Shown here in pieces: positions 47,201 through 55,453 of a DNA stretch of 64,000 nucleotides (within the stretch, counting starts at the first letter, position 1; each line of letters opens with the position of its first letter). The DNA is from an uncultured Flavobacteriaceae bacterium (lineage in GTDB: Bacteria > Bacteroidota > Bacteroidia > Flavobacteriales > Flavobacteriaceae). Made by a program: the position numbers and the translations under genes. The notes under the pieces were generated by a model. The model did no database searches, was not told the origin of the DNA, and saw only the letters and a list, made by a program, of their open reading frames with translations. The DNA is taken from positions 983,899-1,047,898 of the forward strand of contig CANMWN010000001.1 of NCBI GenBank assembly GCA_947501625.1, read 5' to 3'.

Positions 47201-47382
47201 AGGTTTGGTTTACCTGAAACTCCAGTCACTGTTGCTGACCTACCACCTCTAAAAGGACCAATATTTCGCCATTTAACAGCACTAAAATATTCCTCTGGAA
47301 TTTCGGTTTGTTTTTCTTGAGCGTTAATCGTATGATTTCCGACAAAAAATAAAAAAGCAATAAATAGAAATATATTTTTCAT
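44263..47382 (-). CDS. Exported Asp-box beta-propeller protein (sortilin/BNR-like)
   Basis: A 1039-residue secreted protein with a signal peptide (MKNIFLFIAFLFFVGNHTINAQ). Residues about 30-720 hold repeated Asp-box motifs (such as KTNDAGNTWENI, KSIDGGENWKQV, KSTDEGETWTNI and KSIDGGETWKLI), forming one or two large beta propellers of the VPS10/BNR type. The C-terminal 300 residues include a beta-sandwich-like segment and a helical region. Databases often call such proteins glycosyl hydrolases, but sialidase catalytic residues are not apparent and a peptide- or glycan-binding role is equally likely. No type IX secretion tail is evident. Confidence 0.87.
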   Translation of the reverse strand: MKNIFLFIAFLFFVGNHTINAQEKQTEIPEEYFSAVKWRNIGPFRGGRSATVTGVSGKPNLFYMGATGGGIWKTNDAGNTWENISDGFFGGSVGSVAVSEYDNNVIYVGMGEKTVRGNVSSGDGIWKSENAGKTWRHIGLNNSRHVPRMRIHPKNSDIVFAGVLGDLYKPTQERGVYKSIDGGENWKQVLFSDENSGVVDLIIDSNNPRILFATTWDVRRTPYSLSSGGKGSALWKSTDEGETWTNISTNKGLPNGIWGISGITISPVNSDIIWALIENEKGGVYKSIDGGETWKLINSERKLRQRAWYYTRLYADTQDEDILYVLNVRYHKSTDGGKTYKTYNAPHGDHHDLWIAPENNQRMIIGDDGGAQVSFDAGENWSTYMNQPTSQFYRVTTDNHFPYRIYAAQQDNSTVRISHRTNGRYITESDWEATAGGESAHIAVDPLNNDIVYGGSYGGFLSRVNHKTNEERAINVWPDDPMGHGAEGFKYRFQWNFPVFFSPNNKKKLFAASNHLHITENEGQSWKIISPDLTKNDPKTLGPSGGPITKDNTGVEYYGTIFAAVESDYEPGLIWTGSDDGLLHISKNNGEIWNNVTPKKMPEWMMINCIEVDPFIKGGAYIVGTKYKTGDYKPYIYKTENYGKSWKQITNGIGDEDFTRALRADPKRKGLLYVGTERGMYISFDDGKNWQNFQQNLPIVPITDLTIKDDNLIAATQGRSLWIIDDLTPLHQLNAETLKKEMVLYKPKDAYNMNGGGGRTSKTAGTNHSGGVSINYYIKTINEKDSISLSIFDSNDNLIKKYIRNFDKVNDKRKEVGELKVEEGNNSFNWNMLYPGAEKVKGMILWWASLNGPKALPGTYKVELAVNGKKETQTFNILKNPISEATEDDMKAQFNFINEINNKMSEIHKALINIKTVRAQVSSLKKSIKDKEKHKNLIDFADTLVKDMTKIEETLYQTKSKSNQDPLNFPIRLNNKLGHLNSLTRIGNYAPTKQAIDFKNEITQKIDAELAKLNVLFNNGVKELNQKVKDSDIDLIQLN

Positions 47383-47481
47383 GAAAATGAAGTTTGGTTA
47401 TAAGATTCTAAATTAAGAATTTTTATTGACAGAAGAATAGATATATTATTAAGTTCCTTTATTAAAAATGATTAGATGAAT

Positions 47482-47515
47482 AAAAAAAGCAACGTTGGTG
47501 TGACGTTGCTTTTTT
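47482..47515 (-). terminator. Terminator of the Tricorn-like protease gene
   Basis: AAAAAAGCAACGT and ACGTTGCTTTTT pair across a seven-base loop, with T-tracts on both strands. It lies five bases after the protease stop codon on the minus strand. Confidence 0.85.
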
Positions 47516-47519
47516 ATTA

Positions 47520-50500
47520 TTATAAATCTTTTAGTAATTCATCAACAGCCTTCTTCAACTGTGTATCTCTTCCTTTTGCTTTGTCATCAGGATTGTTAGC
47601 AATGATAATATCTGGAACAGCAGGATGAAAATCCATATTTTTTTCAGAGGATTTTACAAACCATCCTCTAAAAGGAATACGTACATACGAACCATCAATC
47701 AATGTTTGTCCTCCTGTTGAGATTACTGCGCCAAAAGTTGGAATTCCAACTAATTTGCCTAACTCCAATTCTTTATAAGCATGAGAGAAAATTTCGGCAT
47801 TTGAATAACTATTTTGGTTACACAAAGCAATTGATGGCTTAGTCCACGAAGCCAATGGTAAACGCTCGCTATAAGGATAGTAACTTTTAAAGTTTTTGTG
47901 CTCTTTGTCCAAGTTTTTTGCAGCTCCTCTAGGAATAGTATAAGCGTGTTGCTTTACATTCAATACTGCCATTAAATAATCGGTTGTCCATCCACCGCCA
48001 TTATAGCGTACGTCAATCACTACACCTTCTTTTCCATATCCAGCAGCCATCAACTCTCTTTCAAATTTTTCAAAACTTGTCCAGTTCATTCCACGAATAT
48101 GAATATAACCTAATCTACCGTTAGAGTATTTTTCAGTCAATCTTTTACGCTCTTTAACCCAAGCATTATAGTTGTCAGTTCTAGCGCTCGATTTTGGTCT
48201 AATAACGATTTCTTTGGTTGCGCCATTTGAGACAACTTCCAATAATACTTTGTCATTAGCCGTTCCGTTTAGAAGTTCGTAAATGTTTTGGTTTTTGCTT
48301 AATTTTTCACCGTTCACACTAGTGATAATATCACCAACTTTTAATTTGTTGGCTTCTCTATCGGCAGCAGAATTAAGAACAATCGAACTCACTTTTACCG
48401 ATCCATTTGATTGCGGTTCAAACTCAACACCTAAAATTCCTGTGCTTTCTTTTTGTACACTTTTTCGGTCTTCGCCTCTATACATTCCCATGTGACTAGC
48501 GTTGATTTGTCCAAGCATTTTGTTAAATACTTTTTTGAAATCGGCTCTAGTTGACGCTTTCATAGCCAATGGCTTGTACGTGTTTTTTAATGAAGCCCAA
48601 TTTCTTCCATGATGATTTGGATCATAGAATCTTTTTTCAATAGCGTCCCAAGCCTCTTCAAATATCTGATTAGATTCAGCATAGTAATCTATCTTCATTT
48701 TTGCAGAAAATGGTAATGATTCTTTCTTTGAGTCAGCAATTTTAATTCTTGCCAATTTCCCTTTTTCTACCAAATAAAGGTAACTGTATTTTGAATCCAT
48801 GCTGATGTTTCGAGGACTTGCATTTCCTTTTGTTAAGGCTTTTCTTTCTTTTCCGTTCCACTTGATTTTGTAGAGGTCATTTTGTACGTCTGGGTTTCCT
48901 CTAGTGCCATTTCCAGTAGTATAAAAGAAAGTTTTACCGTCTTTAGAAATTCCTTGAACAAACTCAGAACCAGTATAAGATGTTACTTGTACTTGACGCT
49001 CGTGAATATCCTCAAAATCTATAGTAATATCAGCAACAGTTTTTTCTTTTTTGTCATCTTTTTTGTCTGTTTTTTTACCTTTTTTTGCTGATGATTTATC
49101 ATCTTCCTCATCCCAATCTTCTTTCGTTTTTTCCCAATCTTTTTTGTTCAGCCAAACAAACCACACATCATAATCACCATTATTTCTGTTGGATGAAAAG
49201 GCTAATTTACTTCCATCTTTGCTCCAAGTTGGATAATAATCGCCTTTTGGGTGCATCGAAACATTAACAGCATCTTTTGTTCCATCTGCTTTTTGGATAA
49301 ATATCTCGTCATTAAAGTTTAAGTCTGAAATACTATAGGCTAGCCATTTAGAATCAGGAGACCAAGAAACATAAGAAGGTGTGTCCCAACTATCTGTTAA
49401 GACTGTTTTATTGCTCAACTTTCCTTCTTTATCAATAGCACTTACTAAAAGTTTAGAGCCTTCGATATAAGAAATGAACTTGCCATTTGGTGATAATCTT
49501 GGGTTTTTAATTCCTTCTTTGCTCTTTGTTAATTGTTTTACTGAATGCTTCAGAGAAGTAAAAATATTTTTGTCTTTAGTATCACTAGAAGAAACTAAAT
49601 ATAGGTTTTTAACACCATTTCTATCAGAGATAAAAAACAAACTCTCATCATTCAACCAACCGATATCTAAATCTCTTGATGCAGAGTCTGAAAGATTAAC
49701 CGTTTTACTTTTCTTTGGGTCGTTTTGAGTTACGAATATTTCTCCTCTCACTACAAATGCACTTAGTTTTCCATTAGGAGAAGGCTCTATTTCTGAAGCG
49801 CGATTAGAAAACGTTTTGCGCTCAATTGGATCAAACCTGTAATCACTATTAATAGTAATATTTAATGGTTTTTTAGATTTAGTTTTTCTGTCAATCAATG
49901 AAACTTTATCACCAACTAGCATCACAATATCATTACCATTTGAACTCAAGTCAAAAGACGATAAGCCCATTTTTTTAAGATTGGTGATTGGCGATACATT
50001 ACCAACTTTATTGCCATTTGCGTCAATTTTTAATTCATGAATATTGTAAACACCATCTCTTGCCGATTGAAATAAAATTGTTGAATCATTTGCCCATTCT
50101 GGCGCTAAATCTTGACCGTCAAAAGTTGTTAATTGATGATAAGAATCATTTGAAGTGTTATACAACCAAATATCTCTATTAGCAGGACCTCTGTAGGCTT
50201 CTCTTTCAATTCTACACGTGCCTCTTGTGAACGCAATAAACTTTTTGTTTGGCGACATGACTGCGTCAAAACCAACAGCATCTAAATATCTTTTTGGAGT
50301 TCCACCATTGGCATTTACTGAATGAATTTCACGCTCTCTTTCGACTTGTACAAAATGTCTTACTGTTGAAAAAAGAATATCATTATCCGCAGTGAAATCT
50401 GTTACAATATCACTTCCAGAATAAAAAGTTAATCTTTTAGGGTTTCCTCCATTTGCCGGTATAGTAAAAACGTCTTTATTACCAAACCTATCACTTTCGA

Positions 50501-50738
50501 AAGCCAGTGTTTTTCCATCTTTGCTCCAAGTTGGATTTTCATCAAAACCTTCGTGAATAGTGAGTCTTTTTAAGTTTTGACCGTTGGTTGAAACTGTCCA
50601 AATATCACCTTGATAATTAAACGCAACTGTATTTCCATCAGGACTTAAAGTTGGCGTGTTGATTAAAGGATTGGATTGTGAAAATAAGAAAGTAGTTGTA
50701 CTAACAAATGCTAGTATAAAAGAGGCTATTTTTTTCAT
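47520..50738 (-). CDS. Tricorn-type S41 peptidase, exported
   Basis: A 1072-residue peptidase starting MKKIASFILAFVSTTTFLFSQ (signal peptide); the upstream ATG at 50768 overlaps the promoter and is rejected. The N-terminal two thirds are WD40-like beta-propeller repeats (SPDGNTVAF, SPDSKWLAYS, SKDGSKLAFSSNR), with a Lys-rich linker about 545-575. A PDZ domain (VGDIITSVNGEKL) and the S41 catalytic domain follow. The nucleophile lies in NQNSYSNAEIFSHAYKELELG. It probably degrades peptides in the periplasm or at the surface. It is a single-gene transcript with a terminator. Confidence 0.93.
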   Translation of the reverse strand: MKKIASFILAFVSTTTFLFSQSNPLINTPTLSPDGNTVAFNYQGDIWTVSTNGQNLKRLTIHEGFDENPTWSKDGKTLAFESDRFGNKDVFTIPANGGNPKRLTFYSGSDIVTDFTADNDILFSTVRHFVQVEREREIHSVNANGGTPKRYLDAVGFDAVMSPNKKFIAFTRGTCRIEREAYRGPANRDIWLYNTSNDSYHQLTTFDGQDLAPEWANDSTILFQSARDGVYNIHELKIDANGNKVGNVSPITNLKKMGLSSFDLSSNGNDIVMLVGDKVSLIDRKTKSKKPLNITINSDYRFDPIERKTFSNRASEIEPSPNGKLSAFVVRGEIFVTQNDPKKSKTVNLSDSASRDLDIGWLNDESLFFISDRNGVKNLYLVSSSDTKDKNIFTSLKHSVKQLTKSKEGIKNPRLSPNGKFISYIEGSKLLVSAIDKEGKLSNKTVLTDSWDTPSYVSWSPDSKWLAYSISDLNFNDEIFIQKADGTKDAVNVSMHPKGDYYPTWSKDGSKLAFSSNRNNGDYDVWFVWLNKKDWEKTKEDWDEEDDKSSAKKGKKTDKKDDKKEKTVADITIDFEDIHERQVQVTSYTGSEFVQGISKDGKTFFYTTGNGTRGNPDVQNDLYKIKWNGKERKALTKGNASPRNISMDSKYSYLYLVEKGKLARIKIADSKKESLPFSAKMKIDYYAESNQIFEEAWDAIEKRFYDPNHHGRNWASLKNTYKPLAMKASTRADFKKVFNKMLGQINASHMGMYRGEDRKSVQKESTGILGVEFEPQSNGSVKVSSIVLNSAADREANKLKVGDIITSVNGEKLSKNQNIYELLNGTANDKVLLEVVSNGATKEIVIRPKSSARTDNYNAWVKERKRLTEKYSNGRLGYIHIRGMNWTSFEKFERELMAAGYGKEGVVIDVRYNGGGWTTDYLMAVLNVKQHAYTIPRGAAKNLDKEHKNFKSYYPYSERLPLASWTKPSIALCNQNSYSNAEIFSHAYKELELGKLVGIPTFGAVISTGGQTLIDGSYVRIPFRGWFVKSSEKNMDFHPAVPDIIIANNPDDKAKGRDTQLKKAVDELLKDL

Positions 50739-50765
50739 TTTTAATTTGTATGATTTGTTGTAAAC

Positions 50766-50773
50766 CAAAAATA
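50766..50773 (-). promoter_or_regulatory. -7 promoter element of the Tricorn-like gene
   Basis: The minus strand reads TATTTTTG (TAnnTTTG). The predicted start near 50760 supports translation from 50738. Confidence 0.5.
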
Positions 50774-50826
50774 CAAAGTTGACAAATAAGTATTAAATGA
50801 AAATAGGATTTTAACATATTTTTAGT

Positions 50827-52365
50827 TTATCCCAACCAACCTTCTCTATCCAAACTTCGGTATTGAATTGCTTCTGCAATATGATCTGGAGAAATGTCAT
50901 TTTTATTATCTAAATCTGCAATAGTACGTGCAACTTTTAAGATTCTGTCATAGGCTCTTGCTGATAAGTTCAAACGTTCCATAGCATTTTTAAGAAGAGT
51001 TTTAGAATCGTCGTTTAATTCGCAATATTTACGAATTTGCTTCACACTCATTTGTGCATTGTAATGCACATGTTCATTGTCTTTAAAGCGTTTGGATTGA
51101 AACATTCTTGCTTTAATCACTCGTTCTCTAATAGCATTGCTTGGTTCACCACGTCTTTCTTCGGTCAGTTTTTCAAAAGGCACAGGTTGAACTTCAATAT
51201 GTATATCAATTCGGTCGAGGAGAGGCCCAGAAATTTTACTTAAATATCGGTGCATCTCGGTAGGAGAAGAAGAAATAGCATTTGGATCGTCAGAAAAATA
51301 ACCACTTGGTGATGGGTTCATACTCGCAACCAACATAAAACTACTTGGATAAGTCACCGTAAACTTGGAACGAGAAATCGTCACTTCTCTATCTTCCAGT
51401 GGTTGACGCATCACTTCTAAAACAGTACGCTTGAATTCTGGTAATTCGTCTAAAAACAAAACACCATTGTGTGACAACGAAATTTCTCCAGGCTGTGGAT
51501 ACGAGCCACCTCCAACGAGTGCAACATCTGAAATTGTGTGATGAGGACTTCTAAAAGGACGTGTGCTCATCAAACCAGAATGCTCTTTTATCCGTCCAAC
51601 AACACTATGGATTTTGGTAGTTTCCAAGGCTTCATGTAATGTCATTGGTGGTAAAATTGTGGGTAATCTTTTGGCTAACATCGTTTTTCCGCTTCCAGGA
51701 GGACCAATCAAAATAATATTATGTCCGCCAGCAGCAGCAATTTCCATACAACGTTTGATGGACTCTTGTCCTTTTACATCGGCAAAATCAAATTCTGGAT
51801 TTTCTAGATTGTCATAAAATTCTTTTCGAGTATCAATAACCAAAGGTTCTAATGTCGATTTGCCTTCAAAAAAGTCAATCACTTCTTTGATATTTTCAAC
51901 TGCATAGACATCTAAATCATTTACGATTGCGGCCTCTTTTGCGTTTTGTTTTGGTAAAATGAACCCTTTAAAACCTTCTTCACGTGCTTTTACAGCAATT
52001 GGCAATGCACCTTTTATAGGTTGCAAACTTCCATCGAGTGAGAGTTCGCCCATAATAATGTATTTGTCAATCTCGTCTGCTTTTATTTGATTAGATGCTG
52101 CTAAAATTCCGACAGCAAGCGTAAGGTCATACGCACTTCCTTCTTTACGCATATCGGCAGGAGCCATGTTGATAGTGATTTTCTTACCTGGAAGTTTGTA
52201 GCCATTATTATTGAGCGCAGCAGAAATTCTATACGAACTTTCTTTAATGGCATTGTCAGGAAGACCAACGAGATGATAACCGATTCCTTTGTCAATATTA
52301 ACTTCAACGGTTATGGTTGTTGCTTCTACACCAAAAACGGCGCTTCCTAAGACTTTTACTAGCAT
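50827..52365 (-). CDS. YifB/ComM family Mg-chelatase-like AAA ATPase
   Basis: A 512-residue protein with an N-terminal Lon-like domain (about 1-170; VGLPDNAIKESSYRISAAL), a central Mg-chelatase AAA+ domain with Walker A GPPGSGKTM and Walker B FLDELPEF, and a C-terminal Mg_chelatase_C domain ending near LSARAYDRILKVARTIADL. ComM, the best-studied homologue, is a branch-migration helicase in natural transformation; the role here is probably DNA processing. It is on the minus strand with no partner gene. Confidence 0.93.
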   Translation of the reverse strand: MLVKVLGSAVFGVEATTITVEVNIDKGIGYHLVGLPDNAIKESSYRISAALNNNGYKLPGKKITINMAPADMRKEGSAYDLTLAVGILAASNQIKADEIDKYIIMGELSLDGSLQPIKGALPIAVKAREEGFKGFILPKQNAKEAAIVNDLDVYAVENIKEVIDFFEGKSTLEPLVIDTRKEFYDNLENPEFDFADVKGQESIKRCMEIAAAGGHNIILIGPPGSGKTMLAKRLPTILPPMTLHEALETTKIHSVVGRIKEHSGLMSTRPFRSPHHTISDVALVGGGSYPQPGEISLSHNGVLFLDELPEFKRTVLEVMRQPLEDREVTISRSKFTVTYPSSFMLVASMNPSPSGYFSDDPNAISSSPTEMHRYLSKISGPLLDRIDIHIEVQPVPFEKLTEERRGEPSNAIRERVIKARMFQSKRFKDNEHVHYNAQMSVKQIRKYCELNDDSKTLLKNAMERLNLSARAYDRILKVARTIADLDNKNDISPDHIAEAIQYRSLDREGWLG

Positions 52366-52471
52366 ATTTTTTAATTTCTATAAAAGTAAGGAAAATATGG
52401 AAATTAATTATCGTTAATAAAAAACCAATAATGACATTAACACTAACAATTGTTATTATTCACTACCTAAT

Positions 52472-52882
52472 CTATATTTTCATCTGATTGTTTTTAAAAT
52501 AATATTCTAAATCTTTTATAAACTTTTCTTTTTCAAAACCATTTATAGTTTTTTTCATTAGACATTCTTTAGTCTTTTTTAAAAATTCATCAATTAATAA
52601 TGATTTTCTTTCTTCTTTATTAGACAATTTAAAAGTTTCAAAATCTAATTTTAACTCATATTCTAGTGCTTTTTCAGTTTTATAAATTTTTAAAGGGCGT
52701 ATTTTAAAAAACGGTTCAAAGCCTTTTGATACACAAATAACTCCAATGTAAACCTTGTTTATTCTGTTTCCGTAATTTTTATTTTCAAAAACTATATTTA
52801 ATTCATCCTTCAATATATGAGTTATATTACTTTCCTCATGAGAAAACTCTCTTGAAAACTGTGAACCTATACTAAAAATCAT
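52472..52882 (-). CDS. Orphan hypothetical protein
   Basis: A 136-residue soluble, Lys- and Glu-rich protein without a signal peptide or membrane segment. I do not recognise a domain. Segments such as NRINKVYIGVICVSKGFEPFF and KIYKTEKALEYELKLDFETF suggest an alpha/beta fold. The size and charged composition are compatible with a contact-dependent immunity protein or a phage-derived protein, but no toxin gene is adjacent. It lies in a gene-sparse stretch between YifB and penicillin acylase. The start is the only good ATG. Confidence 0.6.
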   Translation of the reverse strand: MIFSIGSQFSREFSHEESNITHILKDELNIVFENKNYGNRINKVYIGVICVSKGFEPFFKIRPLKIYKTEKALEYELKLDFETFKLSNKEERKSLLIDEFLKKTKECLMKKTINGFEKEKFIKDLEYYFKNNQMKI

Positions 52883-52968
52883 TATTTTATATTTTTTATG
52901 TTAATAAAACCTGTGGTTTCCTGAAGGTAATTTTATGCATTGTTGATGTTCTCATCTACAAATTTTAT

Positions 52969-55356
52969 TTACTCCTTTTGCTTCATCACCAACTTCGTAG
53001 ACACCTTTTCTATCTCTTCTTTGTTCAGTTTCATTTTTCTAAACTCACCATTGACAAACATTTCTGCTTGGTCTCTATAAAACTTACTAAACGGGTTTCC
53101 AGAATTTCCTGTAGGTAATATACTCACACTATTTTCAACATCAGAAAAATCAACAATTCTACGTGTAGATGGTCCAGACATCACTACATTTATTGGATTG
53201 TCGGTCAAGTCAAATCCTTGGTTGTTTAACACAGCGTTTGAGCCGTTAATTTCAAAGTTTCCAACATTGAATTTAAAAATTCTATCCAATAATTTAACCG
53301 TTCCCAAAGGATGATTGTGCGTTACTGTATGCACTCTGTTCCAAGTCCATGTTTTAGGGTTTTTTCCAAGTTGGTTTTCAAGAGAAGCAACTGTTTTAGA
53401 AAATGATTTGGTTAAAATTTGAGACTTATTTTCTTTGATAGCATCAGTATTGATATCATCCCACCAAAGAGAGTTTTGTTTTTCAAGTTGCAGTGCAATG
53501 GCACGTGACATTACATGCGTATTCATAAAATTCACAAAAGCCTCTTTTCCTATTTCGTCTTCAAAAGTATTCTTCAAAAAGAAATAAGTAAACTTGTTGT
53601 AAATCGTTGCGCCAACACTTGATTTCACAAAATTTCCATCCCATTTTTCAAGTAAACTGAACACTTCTTTTTCTTTGTCATTAACTAAGTTTGGTTTTAC
53701 ATTCTTGCTAATAATTTTTACCAACTCTTCAGCAGTAGAAGATTTAGAATCGACCAACATTTTCATATAATCATCTTTAGTCCAATCGTTTTTTGATTCC
53801 ATTAATTCGACCACGCGTTTTCCTCTATCTTCAGGTAAATAATATCCAGGATATAACATTCCTGCAATAGAATCTGGTTGGTTGTTGGTAGAATACACAT
53901 AATTCCATGGCGGATTGTGTGCTTGAGGATTTTGATTAAAATCCAAATATTCTACAATTTCATTTTCTCCACTTGCACCATCCAAAAAGAGTTTTGTACT
54001 CACATTTTCTGGAAATTTGTAGAGTTTTCCTGCAGCAGTCCAAGAAATATTATCATTTGCGTCACCATACATCACGTTCAGTCCTGGAGCATGAATGAGA
54101 GAAACACCTTGGTCAAATTCAGTTTTGGATTTTGCGTGAGACATTTGAAATAAAGCATTTAAACCTTTGTTTGGAAGTTTGGTGTAAATCCAAGACATTG
54201 CTATTGGTTTGTCTGAATCAATTGTTGCAATCAAATCATTCATTATAGGTCCATGGTGTGTTGATTTTACAATTAGTTTTACATCTTCAGTATCTTTTAC
54301 TTTGATGATTTTCTCTGTTGTTTTATAGTTTTTATAACCATCTTTAAATTTATACTTAGTATCATCAGTAGGATGATTTTCTTCTGTATAAAAATCCACA
54401 TCATCATTTTCAAACATCGTTAATCCATAAGCAAATTCTCTATTATGAGACAACACTGGAAATGGAACACCACCTAAATAATAACCATAACTTTCATAAG
54501 TAGGCGTATGTACATGTGCTTCATACCATACCGAAGGTGAAGCATAGCCAATATGTGGATCGTTAGCGAAAAGTACTTTGCCATTTTTTGCTTTTTCTGG
54601 TGCTACAATCCAACTATTACTACCTATAAATGCTGGAACAGGAGAGTTGCTCACAATATTACTAATTGCAGTTGCAATTTGTTCATTTGCTTTGTTATAA
54701 TTTTTTATCAATGTTGAGTTTGGATCAATGTCAATTCCTAATTCTTTAACATATTCATTTCCATATTTCGCTTGAATATTGGTAAGTATAGGATCAATTT
54801 TTTGTGCAGCAGCAAAACTAAATGCCATATAACCGAAGGTATTATATACATCAATCAAGTCAAATTTTTTCTTGTCAATTCCTAAAATTATGAATTCAAT
54901 AGGAGTAGGACCATTTTCAATAAATTGATTTACACCATCTAAATAGGCATTAGAAAGTCTATAGTAATCACTATTTTTATCTAATGAATTAACAGTTTCT
55001 ATAGAGGCTTCTTCGATTCCGAGTCCAGCAAAAAAGAGGTCGTTTTCTAGGGCTTTATCACCAAATATTTCAGACAGTTTTCCTAGTGCAATTCGGCGAA
55101 GTAATTCCATTTGCCATAATCGGTCTTGAGCATGAGCATAGCCAAGAGCACGTTGTGCATCTTCTTCATTATTGGCATAGATATGGGGAATACCATAATC
55201 GTCATAGAAAACGTTTACTTCATTTTTTAAACTCTGAAGTTCAACGGTACCTTGATAAGTTGGTTTTAAGAAATAAGAAACTAGATATTTGGCAGCGAAT
55301 AAGAGTACAAATAATACGATAAGAACTCTTATTACTTTCCTGATTTTTTTAATCAT
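52969..55356 (-). CDS. Penicillin acylase family Ntn hydrolase
   Basis: A 795-residue membrane-anchored or exported enzyme of the S45 family. An N-terminal hydrophobic segment (about 8-30) is followed by the alpha-chain region with VFYDDYGIPHIYANNEEDAQRALGY in two parts. The beta-chain nucleophile is Ser246 in FIGSNSWIVAPEK, exposed by self-cleavage. FANDPHIGYASPSVWYE and SHNREFAYGLTM are conserved acylase motifs. Natural substrates of such enzymes include N-acyl homoserine lactones and acyl amides; here it is unknown. Confidence 0.92.
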   Translation of the reverse strand: MIKKIRKVIRVLIVLFVLLFAAKYLVSYFLKPTYQGTVELQSLKNEVNVFYDDYGIPHIYANNEEDAQRALGYAHAQDRLWQMELLRRIALGKLSEIFGDKALENDLFFAGLGIEEASIETVNSLDKNSDYYRLSNAYLDGVNQFIENGPTPIEFIILGIDKKKFDLIDVYNTFGYMAFSFAAAQKIDPILTNIQAKYGNEYVKELGIDIDPNSTLIKNYNKANEQIATAISNIVSNSPVPAFIGSNSWIVAPEKAKNGKVLFANDPHIGYASPSVWYEAHVHTPTYESYGYYLGGVPFPVLSHNREFAYGLTMFENDDVDFYTEENHPTDDTKYKFKDGYKNYKTTEKIIKVKDTEDVKLIVKSTHHGPIMNDLIATIDSDKPIAMSWIYTKLPNKGLNALFQMSHAKSKTEFDQGVSLIHAPGLNVMYGDANDNISWTAAGKLYKFPENVSTKLFLDGASGENEIVEYLDFNQNPQAHNPPWNYVYSTNNQPDSIAGMLYPGYYLPEDRGKRVVELMESKNDWTKDDYMKMLVDSKSSTAEELVKIISKNVKPNLVNDKEKEVFSLLEKWDGNFVKSSVGATIYNKFTYFFLKNTFEDEIGKEAFVNFMNTHVMSRAIALQLEKQNSLWWDDINTDAIKENKSQILTKSFSKTVASLENQLGKNPKTWTWNRVHTVTHNHPLGTVKLLDRIFKFNVGNFEINGSNAVLNNQGFDLTDNPINVVMSGPSTRRIVDFSDVENSVSILPTGNSGNPFSKFYRDQAEMFVNGEFRKMKLNKEEIEKVSTKLVMKQKE

Positions 55357-55387
55357 TTTGTGAGATAAATTGTTGTCGCCTAAAAGT

Positions 55388-55411
55388 AACTAAATTATTT
55401 GTGATTTAGTT
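55388..55411 (-). terminator. Hairpin downstream of dsbD
   Basis: AACTAAAT and ATTTAGTT form an eight-pair AT-rich stem over an eight-base loop between dsbD and the acylase gene. The T-tract on the minus strand is short (ACTTTTA), so termination is only likely. Confidence 0.4.
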
Positions 55412-55453
55412 ATTTAAACAAAGTCAATCTATAAAATGATTAAAACTAAAAGT

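Noticed and set aside
44263..47382. Calling the Asp-box protein a sialidase
   Set aside because: Asp-box motifs alone define a propeller fold; catalytic Arg triad and Tyr/Glu residues could not be identified.
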